A stretch of 17,624 nt of DNA, taken from positions 1-17,624 of the forward strand of contig CALZEK010000007.1 in the NCBI GenBank assembly GCA_945639745.1, in the 5' to 3' direction. Made by a program: the position numbers and the translations under genes. This DNA comes from an uncultured Bacillaceae bacterium (GTDB lineage: Bacteria; Bacillota; Bacilli; Bacillales; Amphibacillaceae). How positions within the stretch are numbered: position 1 is the first letter of the stretch; every line of letters starts with the position of its first letter. This document shows, piece after piece, positions 1-8,240 of this stretch. The notes beneath the pieces were generated by a model. The model did not search any database and was not told where the DNA came from. It was given only the letters and a program-made list of their open reading frames with translations.

Positions 1-33
1 CTATTTGATATGATTGATATGATTATGAAGTAG
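1..33 (+). CDS. C-terminal tail of an upstream gene (partial), possibly trigger factor
   Basis: Reading from base 1 in frame 1 gives ten codons (LFDMIDMIMK) and a TAG stop at 31-33. The stop lies 42 bases before clpX, a normal intergenic distance. In Bacillus and Staphylococcus the gene just upstream of clpX is tig (ribosome-associated chaperone trigger factor), so synteny suggests its C-terminus. Ten residues cannot confirm this and I see no diagnostic motif. The frame could also be chance open reading. Confidence 0.3.
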   Translation, partial: LFDMIDMIMK

Positions 34-75
34 ATGGAAATAAAAAATGAGTTAAACACTTAGGGGTGAGGTATA

Positions 76-1359
76 ATGTTCAAATTCAATGATGAAAAAG
101 GACAATTAAAATGTTCGTTTTGTGGAAAAGATCAAGAATCAGTTCGTAAATTGGTCGCTGGACCAGGTGTATATATATGTGATGAGTGTATCGAGCTTTG
201 TACAGAAATTGTTGAAGAAGAGATTGGTACTCAAGAAGAAGAAGAAGTTGAATTTAAAGATATTCCTAAACCAAAAGAAATATGTGATACTTTAGATAGT
301 TATGTAATTGGACAAGATCAAGCTAAGAAAAACTTATCAGTAGCTGTATATAACCATTACAAACGTGTTAATTCAACTAAGAAAACAGATGATGTTGAAG
401 TTTCAAAAAGTAATATAGCAATGATTGGTCCAACAGGTAGCGGTAAAACATTACTCGCTCAAACCTTAGCACGAATTATTGATGTACCTTTTGCTATTGC
501 CGATGCTACATCATTAACAGAAGCAGGTTATGTTGGAGAAGATGTTGAAAACATTTTGTTAAAACTAATTCAAGCAGCAGATTATGATGTTGATCGTGCT
601 GAAAAAGGTATTATCTATATTGACGAAATTGATAAAGTTGCCCGTAAATCTGAAAATGCATCAATCACACGTGATGTTTCAGGAGAAGGTGTTCAACAAG
701 CCTTATTAAAAATTATTGAAGGAACTGTTGCTAGTGTACCGCCACAAGGTGGAAGAAAGCATCCACATCAAGAATTTATTCAAATAGATACATCAAATGT
801 TCTCTTTATCGTAGGTGGTGCATTTGATGGTGTTGATGATATTATTAAGCGTCGTTTAGGTAAACAAGTCATAGGATTTGGTGATGATTCTGGTGAAGTA
901 GAATTAGAAACGCCTGAATTACTTGCTAAAGTATTACCTGAAGATTTATTAGGTTATGGTTTAATCCCGGAATTTATCGGTAGATTACCAATTATTGCAA
1001 GCTTACAACCATTAGATCAAGATACTTTAATTGAAATATTAACTAAACCTAAAAATGCTTTAATTAAACAATATCAAAAATTATTCGAGATTGATGAGAT
1101 GGAACTTGAATTTGAAGAAGAGGCCTTAATTGAAATAGCTAAAAAAGCAATGGAACGCAAAACGGGTGCACGTGGACTTAGGTCAATCATTGAAACAATT
1201 ATGCTAGATATTATGTTTGAACTCCCATCCCGTACAGATATTGAAAAATGTATCATTACAAAAGATACTGTCCTAAATGAAGAAAGAAATCCTAAAATTG
1301 TCTTCAAAGATGGGACAGTAATTGAGAGCGTTAAAGACTTGCCAAAAGAAAGTGCATAA
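76..1359 (+). CDS. clpX: ATP-dependent Clp protease ATP-binding subunit ClpX
   Basis: AAA+ unfoldase that recognises tagged or misfolded proteins and threads them into the ClpP chamber in the cytoplasm. The 427-aa length is normal. The N-terminal zinc-binding domain has C13-x2-C16 and C35-x2-C38. Walker A is GPTGSGKT at 118-125, followed by the pore loop GYVG, Walker [10 protein letters not shown], the RKH loop (GGRKHPH) and the ClpP-docking IGF loop (KQVIGFGDD). Every hallmark of a ClpP-partner ClpX is present. The ATG at 76 follows a purine-rich ribosome site (AGGGGTGAGG, 62-71). A strong hairpin terminator follows, so it is probably transcribed separately from lonA. Identification is certain. 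Confidence 0.98.
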   Translation: MFKFNDEKGQLKCSFCGKDQESVRKLVAGPGVYICDECIELCTEIVEEEIGTQEEEEVEFKDIPKPKEICDTLDSYVIGQDQAKKNLSVAVYNHYKRVNSTKKTDDVEVSKSNIAMIGPTGSGKTLLAQTLARIIDVPFAIADATSLTEAGYVGEDVENILLKLIQAADYDVDRAEKGIIYIDEIDKVARKSENASITRDVSGEGVQQALLKIIEGTVASVPPQGGRKHPHQEFIQIDTSNVLFIVGGAFDGVDDIIKRRLGKQVIGFGDDSGEVELETPELLAKVLPEDLLGYGLIPEFIGRLPIIASLQPLDQDTLIEILTKPKNALIKQYQKLFEIDEMELEFEEEALIEIAKKAMERKTGARGLRSIIETIMLDIMFELPSRTDIEKCIITKDTVLNEERNPKIVFKDGTVIESVKDLPKESA

Positions 1360-1380
1360 ATTTTGTTAAGAATTAGATAG

Positions 1381-1457
1381 AGGCTGACTCGATTAATTTT
1401 GCTCCGTTTATTCGTTTTAATATAAAATGGAGTTATTAATCGAGCAGTCTTTTTTTA
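1381..1457 (+). terminator. Long stem-loop terminator between clpX and lonA
   Basis: The 5' arm 1381-1396 pairs with 1436-1450: nine pairs (CTCGATTAA with TTAATCGAG), one bulged A at 1387, then six more including a G·U. Inside the 39-base loop, CTCC and GGAG plus flanking A/T can extend the stem. A run of seven T residues (1450-1456) follows the 3' arm. This is a classic intrinsic terminator for clpX. It covers the upstream end of the longest lon reading frame, which argues against that longer start. Confidence 0.85.
1399..1426 (+). promoter_or_regulatory. Candidate lonA promoter inside the terminator loop
   Basis: TTGCTC (1399-1404), a 16-base spacer and TATAAA (1421-1426) resemble a vegetative sigma promoter with a weak -35 box. 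It would start transcription near 1433, in the descending arm of the clpX terminator, and supply lonA with its own promoter. It rests on motif match only; an AT-rich region offers other -10 candidates near 1471-1479. Confidence 0.35.
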
Positions 1458-1504
1458 CTAAAAATAAGAATACTATTATATTGGAGTCGTATGGAGGTTT
1501 CGTT

Positions 1505-3832
1505 ATGGATAATCAGCTAAAAGAATTACCTTTAATTGCCTTACGAGGACTACTTGTTTATCCTTCGCTGACTATTAATTTAGATGTCGGTAGGAAAAAA
1601 TCAATTAAAGCAATTGAAGAAACAATGCTAAATAATAAACAGATTATTTTAGTATCGCAAAAAGATTTAATGGTTAATGAACCAAAAGAAAAAGATATAT
1701 TTAATGTAGGCGTTCTTGCTAAAATAACTAATTTACTTAAATTACCTAATGATACTTTACGGATTACAATTGAAGCGTTAAATCGCATAAAAATTGACGA
1801 ATTTAAGGACGAAAACGATTTATTTAAAGCTAGCTATACTAAATTAATTGATGAACCTGTTGAAGAATTTGAAGCAAAAGCTTTGAATCGTCAACTTTTA
1901 GAACATTATAAATCTTATGTTGAAACAACACAGAGAATAACTGAAGAGAAATTAGCTCAAGTACTCGAAATAGAAAATCCACATAAGCTCATTTATTCAA
2001 TTGCTAATGAATTATCAATCGCAATTAAAGAAAAGCAAGGTTTATTAGAAATAGACGATGTTTTTGAAAGGAACAAACAATTAATTGTACTTATTTCAAC
2101 AGAGCAACAAGTTGTTGATTTAGAAAAAGAAATTGGTAAACGTGTTCAAGCATCAATGGAAAAAACTCAAAAAGAATTCTTTTTACGCGAGCAATTAAAA
2201 GCAGTTCAAGAAGAATTAGATGATTCTGAAGGTAACTTAAGTGAAGTTGATAAATTAAAAGAAAAAATTAAAGAAGCAAAAATGCCTGAAAATGTGAACG
2301 CAGCTGCATTAAAAGAATTAAGTCGTTATGAAAAGATACCACAAAATTCTGCAGAAGGATCTGTCATTTTAAATTATTTAGATTGGTTAACATCAATTCC
2401 TTGGTATGAAAAAACAGAAGATACAATTGAAATTAACTATGCTCAAACTATTTTAGATGAAGATCATTATGGCTTAGATAAAGTTAAAGAAAGAATACTT
2501 GAATATCTGTCTGTTCAAAAATTGACTAATACTATCAAAGGACCAATTCTTTGTTTGGTTGGACCACCAGGTGTTGGAAAAACATCACTTGCAAAATCAA
2601 TTGCTCGTTCAATTAATCGTAATTTTGTAAGAATATCTTTAGGTGGAGTACGTGATGAAGCTGAAATTAGAGGTCACCGCAGAACATATATAGGAGCTAT
2701 GCCAGGCCGGATTATTCAAGGGATGAAGCGTGCTGAATCAATTAATCCTGTTGTTTTACTTGATGAAATCGATAAAATGGCAAGTGATATGAGAGGCGAC
2801 CCATCTTCTGCTATGTTAGAGGTATTAGATCCTGAACAAAATAGTAAATTTAGTGATCACTTTATTGAGGAAACATATGATTTATCCAATGTACTATTTG
2901 TTGCTACTGCTAACAGTGTAACAAGTATCCCAGGTCCACTTCTTGACCGAATGGAATTAATTTCATTATCTGGTTATACTGAAATCGAAAAAAAATATAT
3001 AGCTAAAGAACATTTAATCCCTAAGCAAATTAAAGAAAATGGTTTAACAAAAGCACAAATACAAATTAGAGAAGATGCATTACTAACTGTTATTCGTCGT
3101 TATACACGTGAAGCAGGGGTAAGGGAGCTTGAAAGGACAATTGCAGCAATTTGTCGAAAAGCGGCTAAAATGATAATTTCTGGTGAAAAGAAACGTGTGA
3201 TAGTCACAAATAAACTGTTAATTGAAATGCTAGGTAATTATAAATATTCTTATGGTTTAATGGAAAAGACAAACCAAATCGGAACAGCAACAGGACTAGC
3301 ATACACAGCATTTGGTGGCGATATTTTATCAATTGAAGTTGCTCATTATCCTGGAAAAGGGAAATTAATTCTAACAGGAAAACTGGGTGACGTTATGAAA
3401 GAATCAGCACAAGCTGCATTTAGTTACATTCGTTCACGGATTGATGAATTAAATGTTGCACCTGACTTTCATGAGAAAAATGATATTCATATTCATGTAC
3501 CAGAAGGAGCAACACCAAAAGATGGTCCTTCGGCAGGGATTACTATCGCAACAGCATTAATTTCATCTTTAACAGGTAACCCTGTAAAAAAAGAAGTCGG
3601 AATGACGGGTGAGATAACTTTAAGAGGTCGAGTTTTACCGATTGGTGGTTTAAAAGAAAAATCACTAAGTGCACATCGTTCAGGTTTAAAAACAATTATT
3701 ATACCAGCTGAAAACGAAAAGGATATTGATGATATACCTGAAAGTGTGAAAAAAGATCTAACATTTATTCCTGTTACACATTTAGATGAAGTTTTAAAAC
3801 ATGCATTAGTGGGTGTGAAAAATGAAAATTAA
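1505..3832 (+). CDS. lonA: ATP-dependent protease LonA
   Basis: Cytoplasmic serine-lysine AAA+ protease that degrades misfolded and regulatory proteins. From the ATG at 1505 the product is 775 aa, as expected for LonA: an N-terminal LonN substrate domain (about 1-200), a helical coiled region, an AAA+ module with Walker A GPPGVGKT at 353-360 and Walker B ([10 protein letters not shown]), then the S16 protease domain. The catalytic Ser is S676 (DGPSAG) and the catalytic Lys is K719 (second Lys of GGLKEK), with the same 43-residue spacing as E. coli S679/K722. I chose 1505 because GGAGGT lies at 1493-1498 and family homology starts there (ELPLIALRG). A start at 1427 would lie inside the upstream terminator and add 26 unrelated residues. 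The 3' end overlaps ysxC by 11 bases. The large N-terminal domain and lack of a membrane anchor rule out LonB. Confidence 0.97.
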   Translation: MDNQLKELPLIALRGLLVYPSLTINLDVGRKKSIKAIEETMLNNKQIILVSQKDLMVNEPKEKDIFNVGVLAKITNLLKLPNDTLRITIEALNRIKIDEFKDENDLFKASYTKLIDEPVEEFEAKALNRQLLEHYKSYVETTQRITEEKLAQVLEIENPHKLIYSIANELSIAIKEKQGLLEIDDVFERNKQLIVLISTEQQVVDLEKEIGKRVQASMEKTQKEFFLREQLKAVQEELDDSEGNLSEVDKLKEKIKEAKMPENVNAAALKELSRYEKIPQNSAEGSVILNYLDWLTSIPWYEKTEDTIEINYAQTILDEDHYGLDKVKERILEYLSVQKLTNTIKGPILCLVGPPGVGKTSLAKSIARSINRNFVRISLGGVRDEAEIRGHRRTYIGAMPGRIIQGMKRAESINPVVLLDEIDKMASDMRGDPSSAMLEVLDPEQNSKFSDHFIEETYDLSNVLFVATANSVTSIPGPLLDRMELISLSGYTEIEKKYIAKEHLIPKQIKENGLTKAQIQIREDALLTVIRRYTREAGVRELERTIAAICRKAAKMIISGEKKRVIVTNKLLIEMLGNYKYSYGLMEKTNQIGTATGLAYTAFGGDILSIEVAHYPGKGKLILTGKLGDVMKESAQAAFSYIRSRIDELNVAPDFHEKNDIHIHVPEGATPKDGPSAGITIATALISSLTGNPVKKEVGMTGEITLRGRVLPIGGLKEKSLSAHRSGLKTIIIPAENEKDIDDIPESVKKDLTFIPVTHLDEVLKHALVGVKNEN

Positions 3833-4406
3833 TAAAGCAGAAATAATCACAAGTGCAGCAAAAAAAGAACAATATCCAACAACTAATTTAAAAGAAATTG
3901 CTCTGGCAGGTAGGTCAAATGTCGGAAAATCATCTTTTATTAATAAAATTATAAATCGCAGAAATTTAGTACGGACATCTTCTAAACCAGGAAAAACACA
4001 AACGTTAAATTTTTATAATATTAATGATGTTTTTTGTTTTGTTGATGTACCTGGTTATGGTTATGCCAAAGTACCCAAAGCAGAAAAAGAAAAATGGGCG
4101 AGAATGATGGAAGAATATTTTGAAACGCGAGAGAATCTAGGTTTAGTTATGTTAATTGTTGATTTGCGTCATAATCCGACACAAGATGATTTTAACATGT
4201 ATCATTATATAAAACATTTTGATATACCAGTAGTAATCGTGGCAACAAAAGCTGATAAAGTAAAGAAAAGTATGAAACAAAAAAATATTAATCAAATAAA
4301 AATAAAAATGGATATTGATTTAAATGATCCTGTCATTGCCTTTTCATCAGAAACGGGAGAAGGTAAAGATTTAATTTGGCGTCATTTAACACAATTCATT
4401 AAATAA
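3822..4406 (+). CDS. ysxC: Ribosome biogenesis GTPase YsxC/EngB (YihA family)
   Basis: Essential GTPase needed for late 50S subunit assembly; cytoplasmic and ribosome-associated. At 194 aa it matches the family. G1 is GRSNVGKS at 30-37, the T-rich G2 switch follows (SSKPGKTQT), G3 is DVPGYG from 75, G4 is TKAD at 142-145 and G5 is the SSETGEG segment. Its ATG lies inside the last codons of lonA (11-base overlap), so translation is probably coupled and both are co-transcribed. This position after lonA and before hemA is conserved in Bacillus. Certain. Confidence 0.97.
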   Translation: MKINKAEIITSAAKKEQYPTTNLKEIALAGRSNVGKSSFINKIINRRNLVRTSSKPGKTQTLNFYNINDVFCFVDVPGYGYAKVPKAEKEKWARMMEEYFETRENLGLVMLIVDLRHNPTQDDFNMYHYIKHFDIPVVIVATKADKVKKSMKQKNINQIKIKMDIDLNDPVIAFSSETGEGKDLIWRHLTQFIK

Positions 4407-4437
4407 AAAATAATCGCATTTCTGCGATTATTTTTTT
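4407..4437. terminator. Bidirectional hairpin terminator between ysxC and the membrane gene
   Basis: TAATCGCA (4411-4418) pairs perfectly with TGCGATTA (4423-4430) around a TTTC loop. A-rich sequence precedes the stem and T residues follow it (4431-4439), so it works on both strands. The stop codon of the convergent minus-strand gene (4428-4430) sits inside the 3' arm. Confidence 0.9.
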
Positions 4438-4910
4438 TTGTATAATGTGTAAAAACCTATACCAATTAATATAATTGGCCAAAAAGAATCTAAAAATTCA
4501 GTTACACCATAGAACCATTTAAAAGCATTGGGTAATGTGACAGAAAAAATAAGAATCAGTGCGATACCTATTAAAATTAATCCAGGAATTAATCCACTAT
4601 ATGTCTGTAAATATCTTATTACAAATGCAACACCAGCAATTAATAAGAAGATAGACCAATGATCAATCCAAAAACTATAATTTTCTAAGCCGTGGAAATG
4701 AATACCTAATCCGAGTAATAAGACACCTGTAAAGATATGTTGATATTCATGGGTAGAGTAGCTATGAATTAAAAAGACAATGCCAATAATTATTAAGACA
4801 GTTGGCCATGAGTAAAAATTATCAAACAATGAAAGATTTAACTGTTTGATTAAGAAATATGTACCAAGACCAATTAATAAATATGCTACAAAATGATTTT
4901 GTTTCTTCAT
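4428..4910 (-). CDS. Six-helix membrane protein with LiaI/LiaF-like transmembrane repeats (YsxD-like position)
   Basis: A 160-aa integral membrane protein with no soluble domain. Six short hydrophobic segments lie at about 7-22, 34-49, 59-72, 84-99, 106-124 and 142-157. They form three similar two-helix units, each a glycine-rich helix (for example LLIGLGTYF, VLLLGLGIHF, LILIGIALIL) followed by a Trp-led helix (WPTVLIIIG, HWSIFLLIAG, FWPIILIGIG). This pattern is typical of the LiaI/LiaF-like transmembrane region, often linked to envelope-stress sensing. In Bacillus subtilis the membrane gene ysxD occupies the slot between ysxC and hemA, so this is probably its counterpart. A GAGGTG ribosome site precedes the ATG (complement of 4920-4925). 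The gene runs against its neighbours, and its role is unknown. Confidence 0.8.
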   Translation of the reverse strand: MKKQNHFVAYLLIGLGTYFLIKQLNLSLFDNFYSWPTVLIIIGIVFLIHSYSTHEYQHIFTGVLLLGLGIHFHGLENYSFWIDHWSIFLLIAGVAFVIRYLQTYSGLIPGLILIGIALILIFSVTLPNAFKWFYGVTEFLDSFWPIILIGIGFYTLYKKK

Positions 4911-5149
4911 TATTCAAGACACCTCACTAAATTAACATCTCTCTCTAAATATAACTTTATCTTTTATAATTGTACAGTTAAAGTAGAAAATCGTCTTTTA
5001 TTTAACGAAATTGAGTCAAAAGTGTGTAAATGTAATGTAAAGTTTATATTAAGTTCATATTCAACTGTTACTAGCCTTAGCTAAATGTTAAAATATTAAT
5101 TATAAAGTATTAAATTAAGCTCATTCATCATTACAAAGGAGCAGGTAAT
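4911..5149. other. Divergent intergenic region upstream of hemA
   Basis: About 239 very AT-rich bases separate the minus-strand membrane gene from hemA and must hold promoters for both. For hemA, an extended -10 box (TG-T-TAAAAT, 5086-5094) is the best candidate, giving a leader of about 50 bases; no good -35 is visible. An AT-rich partly symmetrical stretch (5088-5112) could be an operator, but I find no clean PerR or Fur box. No convincing gene is present. Confidence 0.4.
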
Positions 5150-6502
5150 GTGCATATTATTCAAATAGGATTTAATTATAAAATAACTCCAATTGATATT
5201 AGGGAAAAATTTTCATTTGCTGAAGAAACGATTGTAGAAGCAATGAAAGAATTAAATGAACGTAAAAGTATTTTAGAAAATGTGATTATTTCTACGTGTA
5301 ATCGAACAGAGATATATGTTGTTACTGATCAACTTCATACAGGACGCTATTATGTCAAAGAGTTTTTAGCAGATTGGTTTAAAATTGAAATGAATGATTT
5401 TATTCCTTATTTGCAAATTATTGATAATGACAATGCTATAGAGCATTTATTACGCGTATCAACAGGGATTAATTCGATGGTTTTAGGTGAAACACAAATT
5501 TTAGGACAAGTAAGAGATGCGTTTTTATTAGCACAAAGACATCAAATTACCGGAACGATTTTTAATGAATTATTTAAACGAGCAATTACATTTGCTAAAA
5601 GAGCTCACCGCGAAACAGCGATAGGAGAAAATGCTGTTTCAATTAGTTATGCAGCAGTTCAGTTATTAAAAAGTAAGTTTGCAAATCTACAAGAAAAAAA
5701 GGTCGCAATTTATGGAGCTGGAGAAATGGGTAAATTAGCGATTCAAAATTTAATTGGTTCTGGTGTAACAGATATAACAATTGTTAACCGTTCAATGGAA
5801 CGAGCTTTAGGGCTTGCGGATAAATATAATGTCAAATCTGTTTCTACTGACCAATTAAATGAATTGTTGACTGACGTAGATATTTTAATAAGTTCTACTT
5901 CTGCATTAACACCTGTATTAAATAAAGCAGATTTAGAGGCGGTGCAAGAAAAACGTAACCAGCCCTTATATTTAATTGATATTGCTGTACCAAGAGATTT
6001 AGATGCAAATATTTCAGAATTAGATAATATGTATTTATATGATATTGATGATTTACAACACATTGTTGATGAAAATATTTCAAAACGAAGTAGAGCAGCA
6101 GAACAAATTGCTATAAGTATAGAATATGAAGTTGTAGAGTTTAAAGAATGGATTGCTAATCTTGGAGTTGTCCCAGTTCTTGCAGCGATTCGTAATAAAG
6201 GATTAACAATTCAAGCAGAAACATTAGCTAGTATTAATAGAAAGATACCAAATTTGACAGAAAGAGAACAAAAAGTAATAAGCAAACATACAAAAAGTAT
6301 TGTAAACCAAATGATTAAAGACCCGATTATTCAAGCTAAAGAAATGGCTAGTCAAGATAACTCAGCTGAGTTGTTAGCATTAGTTATTGATATATTTGGC
6401 CTTGAAGATAGATTGAAAAATGAAGTTGTCAATCGAATTGAACTGACAAATAAACTTGCTTCATTAGAAGAAAGAGATGAAGAATATGCTAATTATCGTT
6501 AA
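5150..6502 (+). CDS. hemA: Glutamyl-tRNA reductase HemA
   Basis: NADPH-dependent reduction of glutamyl-tRNA(Glu) to glutamate-1-semialdehyde, the first committed step of the C5 tetrapyrrole pathway; cytoplasmic. The 450-aa length is normal. The catalytic cysteine is C50 in STCNRTEIY. The substrate-binding signature GETQILGQVRDAF, the NADPH Rossmann loop GAGEMG at 189-194 and the C-terminal dimerisation helices are all present. Translation starts at GTG 5150, preceded by AAAGGAG (5135-5141) at good spacing. It heads the hemACDBL operon. In Bacillus and Staphylococcus the next gene is hemX, whose product restrains HemA in S. aureus; no hemX follows here. Function certain. Confidence 0.97.
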   Translation: MHIIQIGFNYKITPIDIREKFSFAEETIVEAMKELNERKSILENVIISTCNRTEIYVVTDQLHTGRYYVKEFLADWFKIEMNDFIPYLQIIDNDNAIEHLLRVSTGINSMVLGETQILGQVRDAFLLAQRHQITGTIFNELFKRAITFAKRAHRETAIGENAVSISYAAVQLLKSKFANLQEKKVAIYGAGEMGKLAIQNLIGSGVTDITIVNRSMERALGLADKYNVKSVSTDQLNELLTDVDILISSTSALTPVLNKADLEAVQEKRNQPLYLIDIAVPRDLDANISELDNMYLYDIDDLQHIVDENISKRSRAAEQIAISIEYEVVEFKEWIANLGVVPVLAAIRNKGLTIQAETLASINRKIPNLTEREQKVISKHTKSIVNQMIKDPIIQAKEMASQDNSAELLALVIDIFGLEDRLKNEVVNRIELTNKLASLEERDEEYANYR

Positions 6503-6521
6503 GTAATCTTAACGATAATTA
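6490..6521. repeat. Perfect 14-bp inverted repeat spanning the hemA stop codon
   Basis: TAATTATCGTTAAG (6490-6503) is perfectly repeated in inverse at 6508-6521 around a 4-base TAAT loop. The hemA stop codon (6500-6502) is inside the left arm. No T-run follows, so it is not a standard intrinsic terminator. It may attenuate, stabilise or mark cleavage of the hemA-hemC transcript. Its position is exactly where hemX sits in relatives. Confidence 0.85.
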
Positions 6522-6565
6522 GATTTATTATGTTTATATTAATGACTAAATAAGGAGTGTTTTTC

Positions 6566-7489
6566 TTGCGTGAATTAATTGTTGGGACTCGTGAAAGTAA
6601 ATTAGCTATGATTCAAACAAATTATATTATTAATCAATTAAATAAAGTGAAAGTTAAAAACCCTATTCAAATTAAAAAAATTGCAACTAAAGGCGATAAA
6701 ATATTAAATGTAGCTTTAGATAAAGTTGGTGGAACAGGCATTTTTATTAAGGATTTAGAAACATTATTAAGAAATAAAGAGATTGATTTTGCAGTACATA
6801 GTATGAAAGATTTAAATCCGGAAATAGATGAAGATTTTGTTATCGCAGCAGTGCCTGAACGTGAAGATCCACGAGATGCCTTTATATCAAGAAATCATTT
6901 AAAGTTGGCAGATCTTAAACCAGGTGCTGTGATTGGAACAAGTAGTGCTAGACGGGGCGCGCAAATTAAAGCAATTCGTCCAGATTTAGTAACAAAATGG
7001 ATTAGAGGACCAATCGATTCACGGATAGAACAATTAAACAATGGTGATTTTGACGCGATTATTTTAGCCGTTGCAGGATTAAATAGAATGAATTTAAGTA
7101 AAGAAGTGATTACTGAGTACTTAGAAATAGATCGTTTTGTTCCCTCAGTTGCACAAGGTGCCTTAGCAATTCAATGTCGAAAAGATGACAAGGAATTAAT
7201 TAATATTCTTAAGTTATTAAATGATCCTTTAGCTGAAAAAGCAACACAAGCAGAACGATATACTTTAAGTTTACTAGATGAAGATGAACGAGCACCAATC
7301 GGTGTTTATGCATTTTATAAAAACAATCAAATAACAATTCATACATCAATTGCTTCATTAGAAGGAACTCAATTACTTAATTACGCTGCTACAGGTGAAA
7401 ATTATCAAGATGTAGCTCAAGAAGTAGCAAAGGAATTGATTTCACAAGGTGCATTAACGATTATTGAAACATCTAAACAAGGTTTATAA
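6566..7489 (+). CDS. hemC: Porphobilinogen deaminase (hydroxymethylbilane synthase) HemC, cofactor cysteine replaced
   Basis: Family function: polymerises four porphobilinogens to hydroxymethylbilane on a dipyrromethane primer bound by thioether to a cysteine. From TTG 6566 the protein is 307 aa, close to the usual 310. The AAGGAG at 6552-6557 is its ribosome site; the in-frame GTG at 6557 overlaps that site and is rejected. Conserved features include GTRESK, HSMKD (catalytic Asp), PEREDPRDAF, GTSSARR, RG-x3-SR and AIQCR. However, the segment that reads EGGCQVPIG in typical enzymes reads DEDERAPIG here, aligning without gaps. Glu241 (codon 7286-7288) therefore takes the place of the cofactor cysteine (E. 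coli C242), and the only cysteine is C204. The frame is intact and other active-site residues are kept, so this is not plain decay. Family identity is sure; catalytic competence is uncertain. Confidence 0.93.
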   Translation: MRELIVGTRESKLAMIQTNYIINQLNKVKVKNPIQIKKIATKGDKILNVALDKVGGTGIFIKDLETLLRNKEIDFAVHSMKDLNPEIDEDFVIAAVPEREDPRDAFISRNHLKLADLKPGAVIGTSSARRGAQIKAIRPDLVTKWIRGPIDSRIEQLNNGDFDAIILAVAGLNRMNLSKEVITEYLEIDRFVPSVAQGALAIQCRKDDKELINILKLLNDPLAEKATQAERYTLSLLDEDERAPIGVYAFYKNNQITIHTSIASLEGTQLLNYAATGENYQDVAQEVAKELISQGALTIIETSKQGL

Positions 7490-7490
7490 A

Positions 7491-8240
7491 ATGAATTTAG
7501 CAAATAAATCTATTCTTGTCACTAGAGAAGCAAGCCAAGCAATTGAATTCAATCAAAAAATTAAAGATGCGTCTGGAAATGTATTAAACGCACCTTTACT
7601 TAAAATTAATCCAATAAAATTCGAGTCTTTTAATCCAACAAATTATAATTGGCTTTTTTTTACAAGTGCTAACGGGGTTGAAAAGTTTATAAATCAATTA
7701 ACTAATTTAGCATGGCTTAAAACAATTAAAATTGCTGTTGTTGGTCATAAAACTGAAGATGCTTTAAAAAAACATCATTTAGTGGCTGACTTTATACCAA
7801 CTGTTTACAATGCAGTAGAAATGGCTAAGGAATTTACTACTAAATACCCTCAAGCAAATAAGATATTACTTGTTCGTGGTAACTTATCACGTAATGTTTT
7901 ACCAAACTTTTTTCAAAAAATGAATATTGACTATGATACTGTTGTGGTTTACGAGACAGTTATAAATAAAGAAATTAAACCAAGACTAAATTGGATTTTT
8001 AAAACAAAGCAAATTGATTATATTACCTTTATGAGCCCGTCGACAATTGATAATTTTATGACACTGCTTGATGAAAAATATCATAATCAAGCGCTAAAAA
8101 TTAAAGTTATTTGTATTGGTACGACAACAGAAAAATTAGCTTTAGAGAAAGGGTTTAAACATGTCAGTATACCTAATCAATTTACTGCTGAAAGTATGTT
8201 AGAAAAAATAACAGAAATGGAAGGGATGACAAAATCATGA
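7491..8240 (+). CDS. hemD: Uroporphyrinogen-III synthase HemD
   Basis: Cyclises hydroxymethylbilane with inversion of ring D to give uroporphyrinogen III. This is a fast-diverging family, recognised here by scattered motifs in a 249-aa two-lobed protein: ILVTREASQ at the N-terminus, [44 protein letters not shown] and [15 protein letters not shown]. Position between hemC and hemB supports it. I chose the ATG at 7491, one base after the hemC stop, with AAGG (7479-7482) upstream; a TTG at 7464 would add nine residues overlapping hemC. The stop overlaps the hemB start in an ATGA junction, so translation is probably coupled. Confidence 0.9.
   Translation: MNLANKSILVTREASQAIEFNQKIKDASGNVLNAPLLKINPIKFESFNPTNYNWLFFTSANGVEKFINQLTNLAWLKTIKIAVVGHKTEDALKKHHLVADFIPTVYNAVEMAKEFTTKYPQANKILLVRGNLSRNVLPNFFQKMNIDYDTVVVYETVINKEIKPRLNWIFKTKQIDYITFMSPSTIDNFMTLLDEKYHNQALKIKVICIGTTTEKLALEKGFKHVSIPNQFTAESMLEKITEMEGMTKS

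Noticed and set aside
4893..5084. 63-codon plus-strand frame upstream of hemA
   Set aside because: No ribosome site, overlaps the start of the minus-strand membrane gene, spans the promoter region, and its composition resembles random AT-rich sequence.
5088..5112. Possible PerR/Fur box upstream of hemA
   Set aside because: The hem operon is PerR-controlled in B. subtilis, but no 7-1-7 inverted repeat matching the consensus is found; the symmetry is what AT-rich DNA gives by chance.
5743..6083. Two minus-strand frames inside hemA
   Set aside because: Antisense shadows of a certain gene; no ribosome sites or recognisable motifs.
6557..6565. GTG start for hemC adding three residues
   Set aside because: The GTG overlaps the AAGGAG ribosome site; TTG 6566 has proper spacing and matches the family N-terminus.
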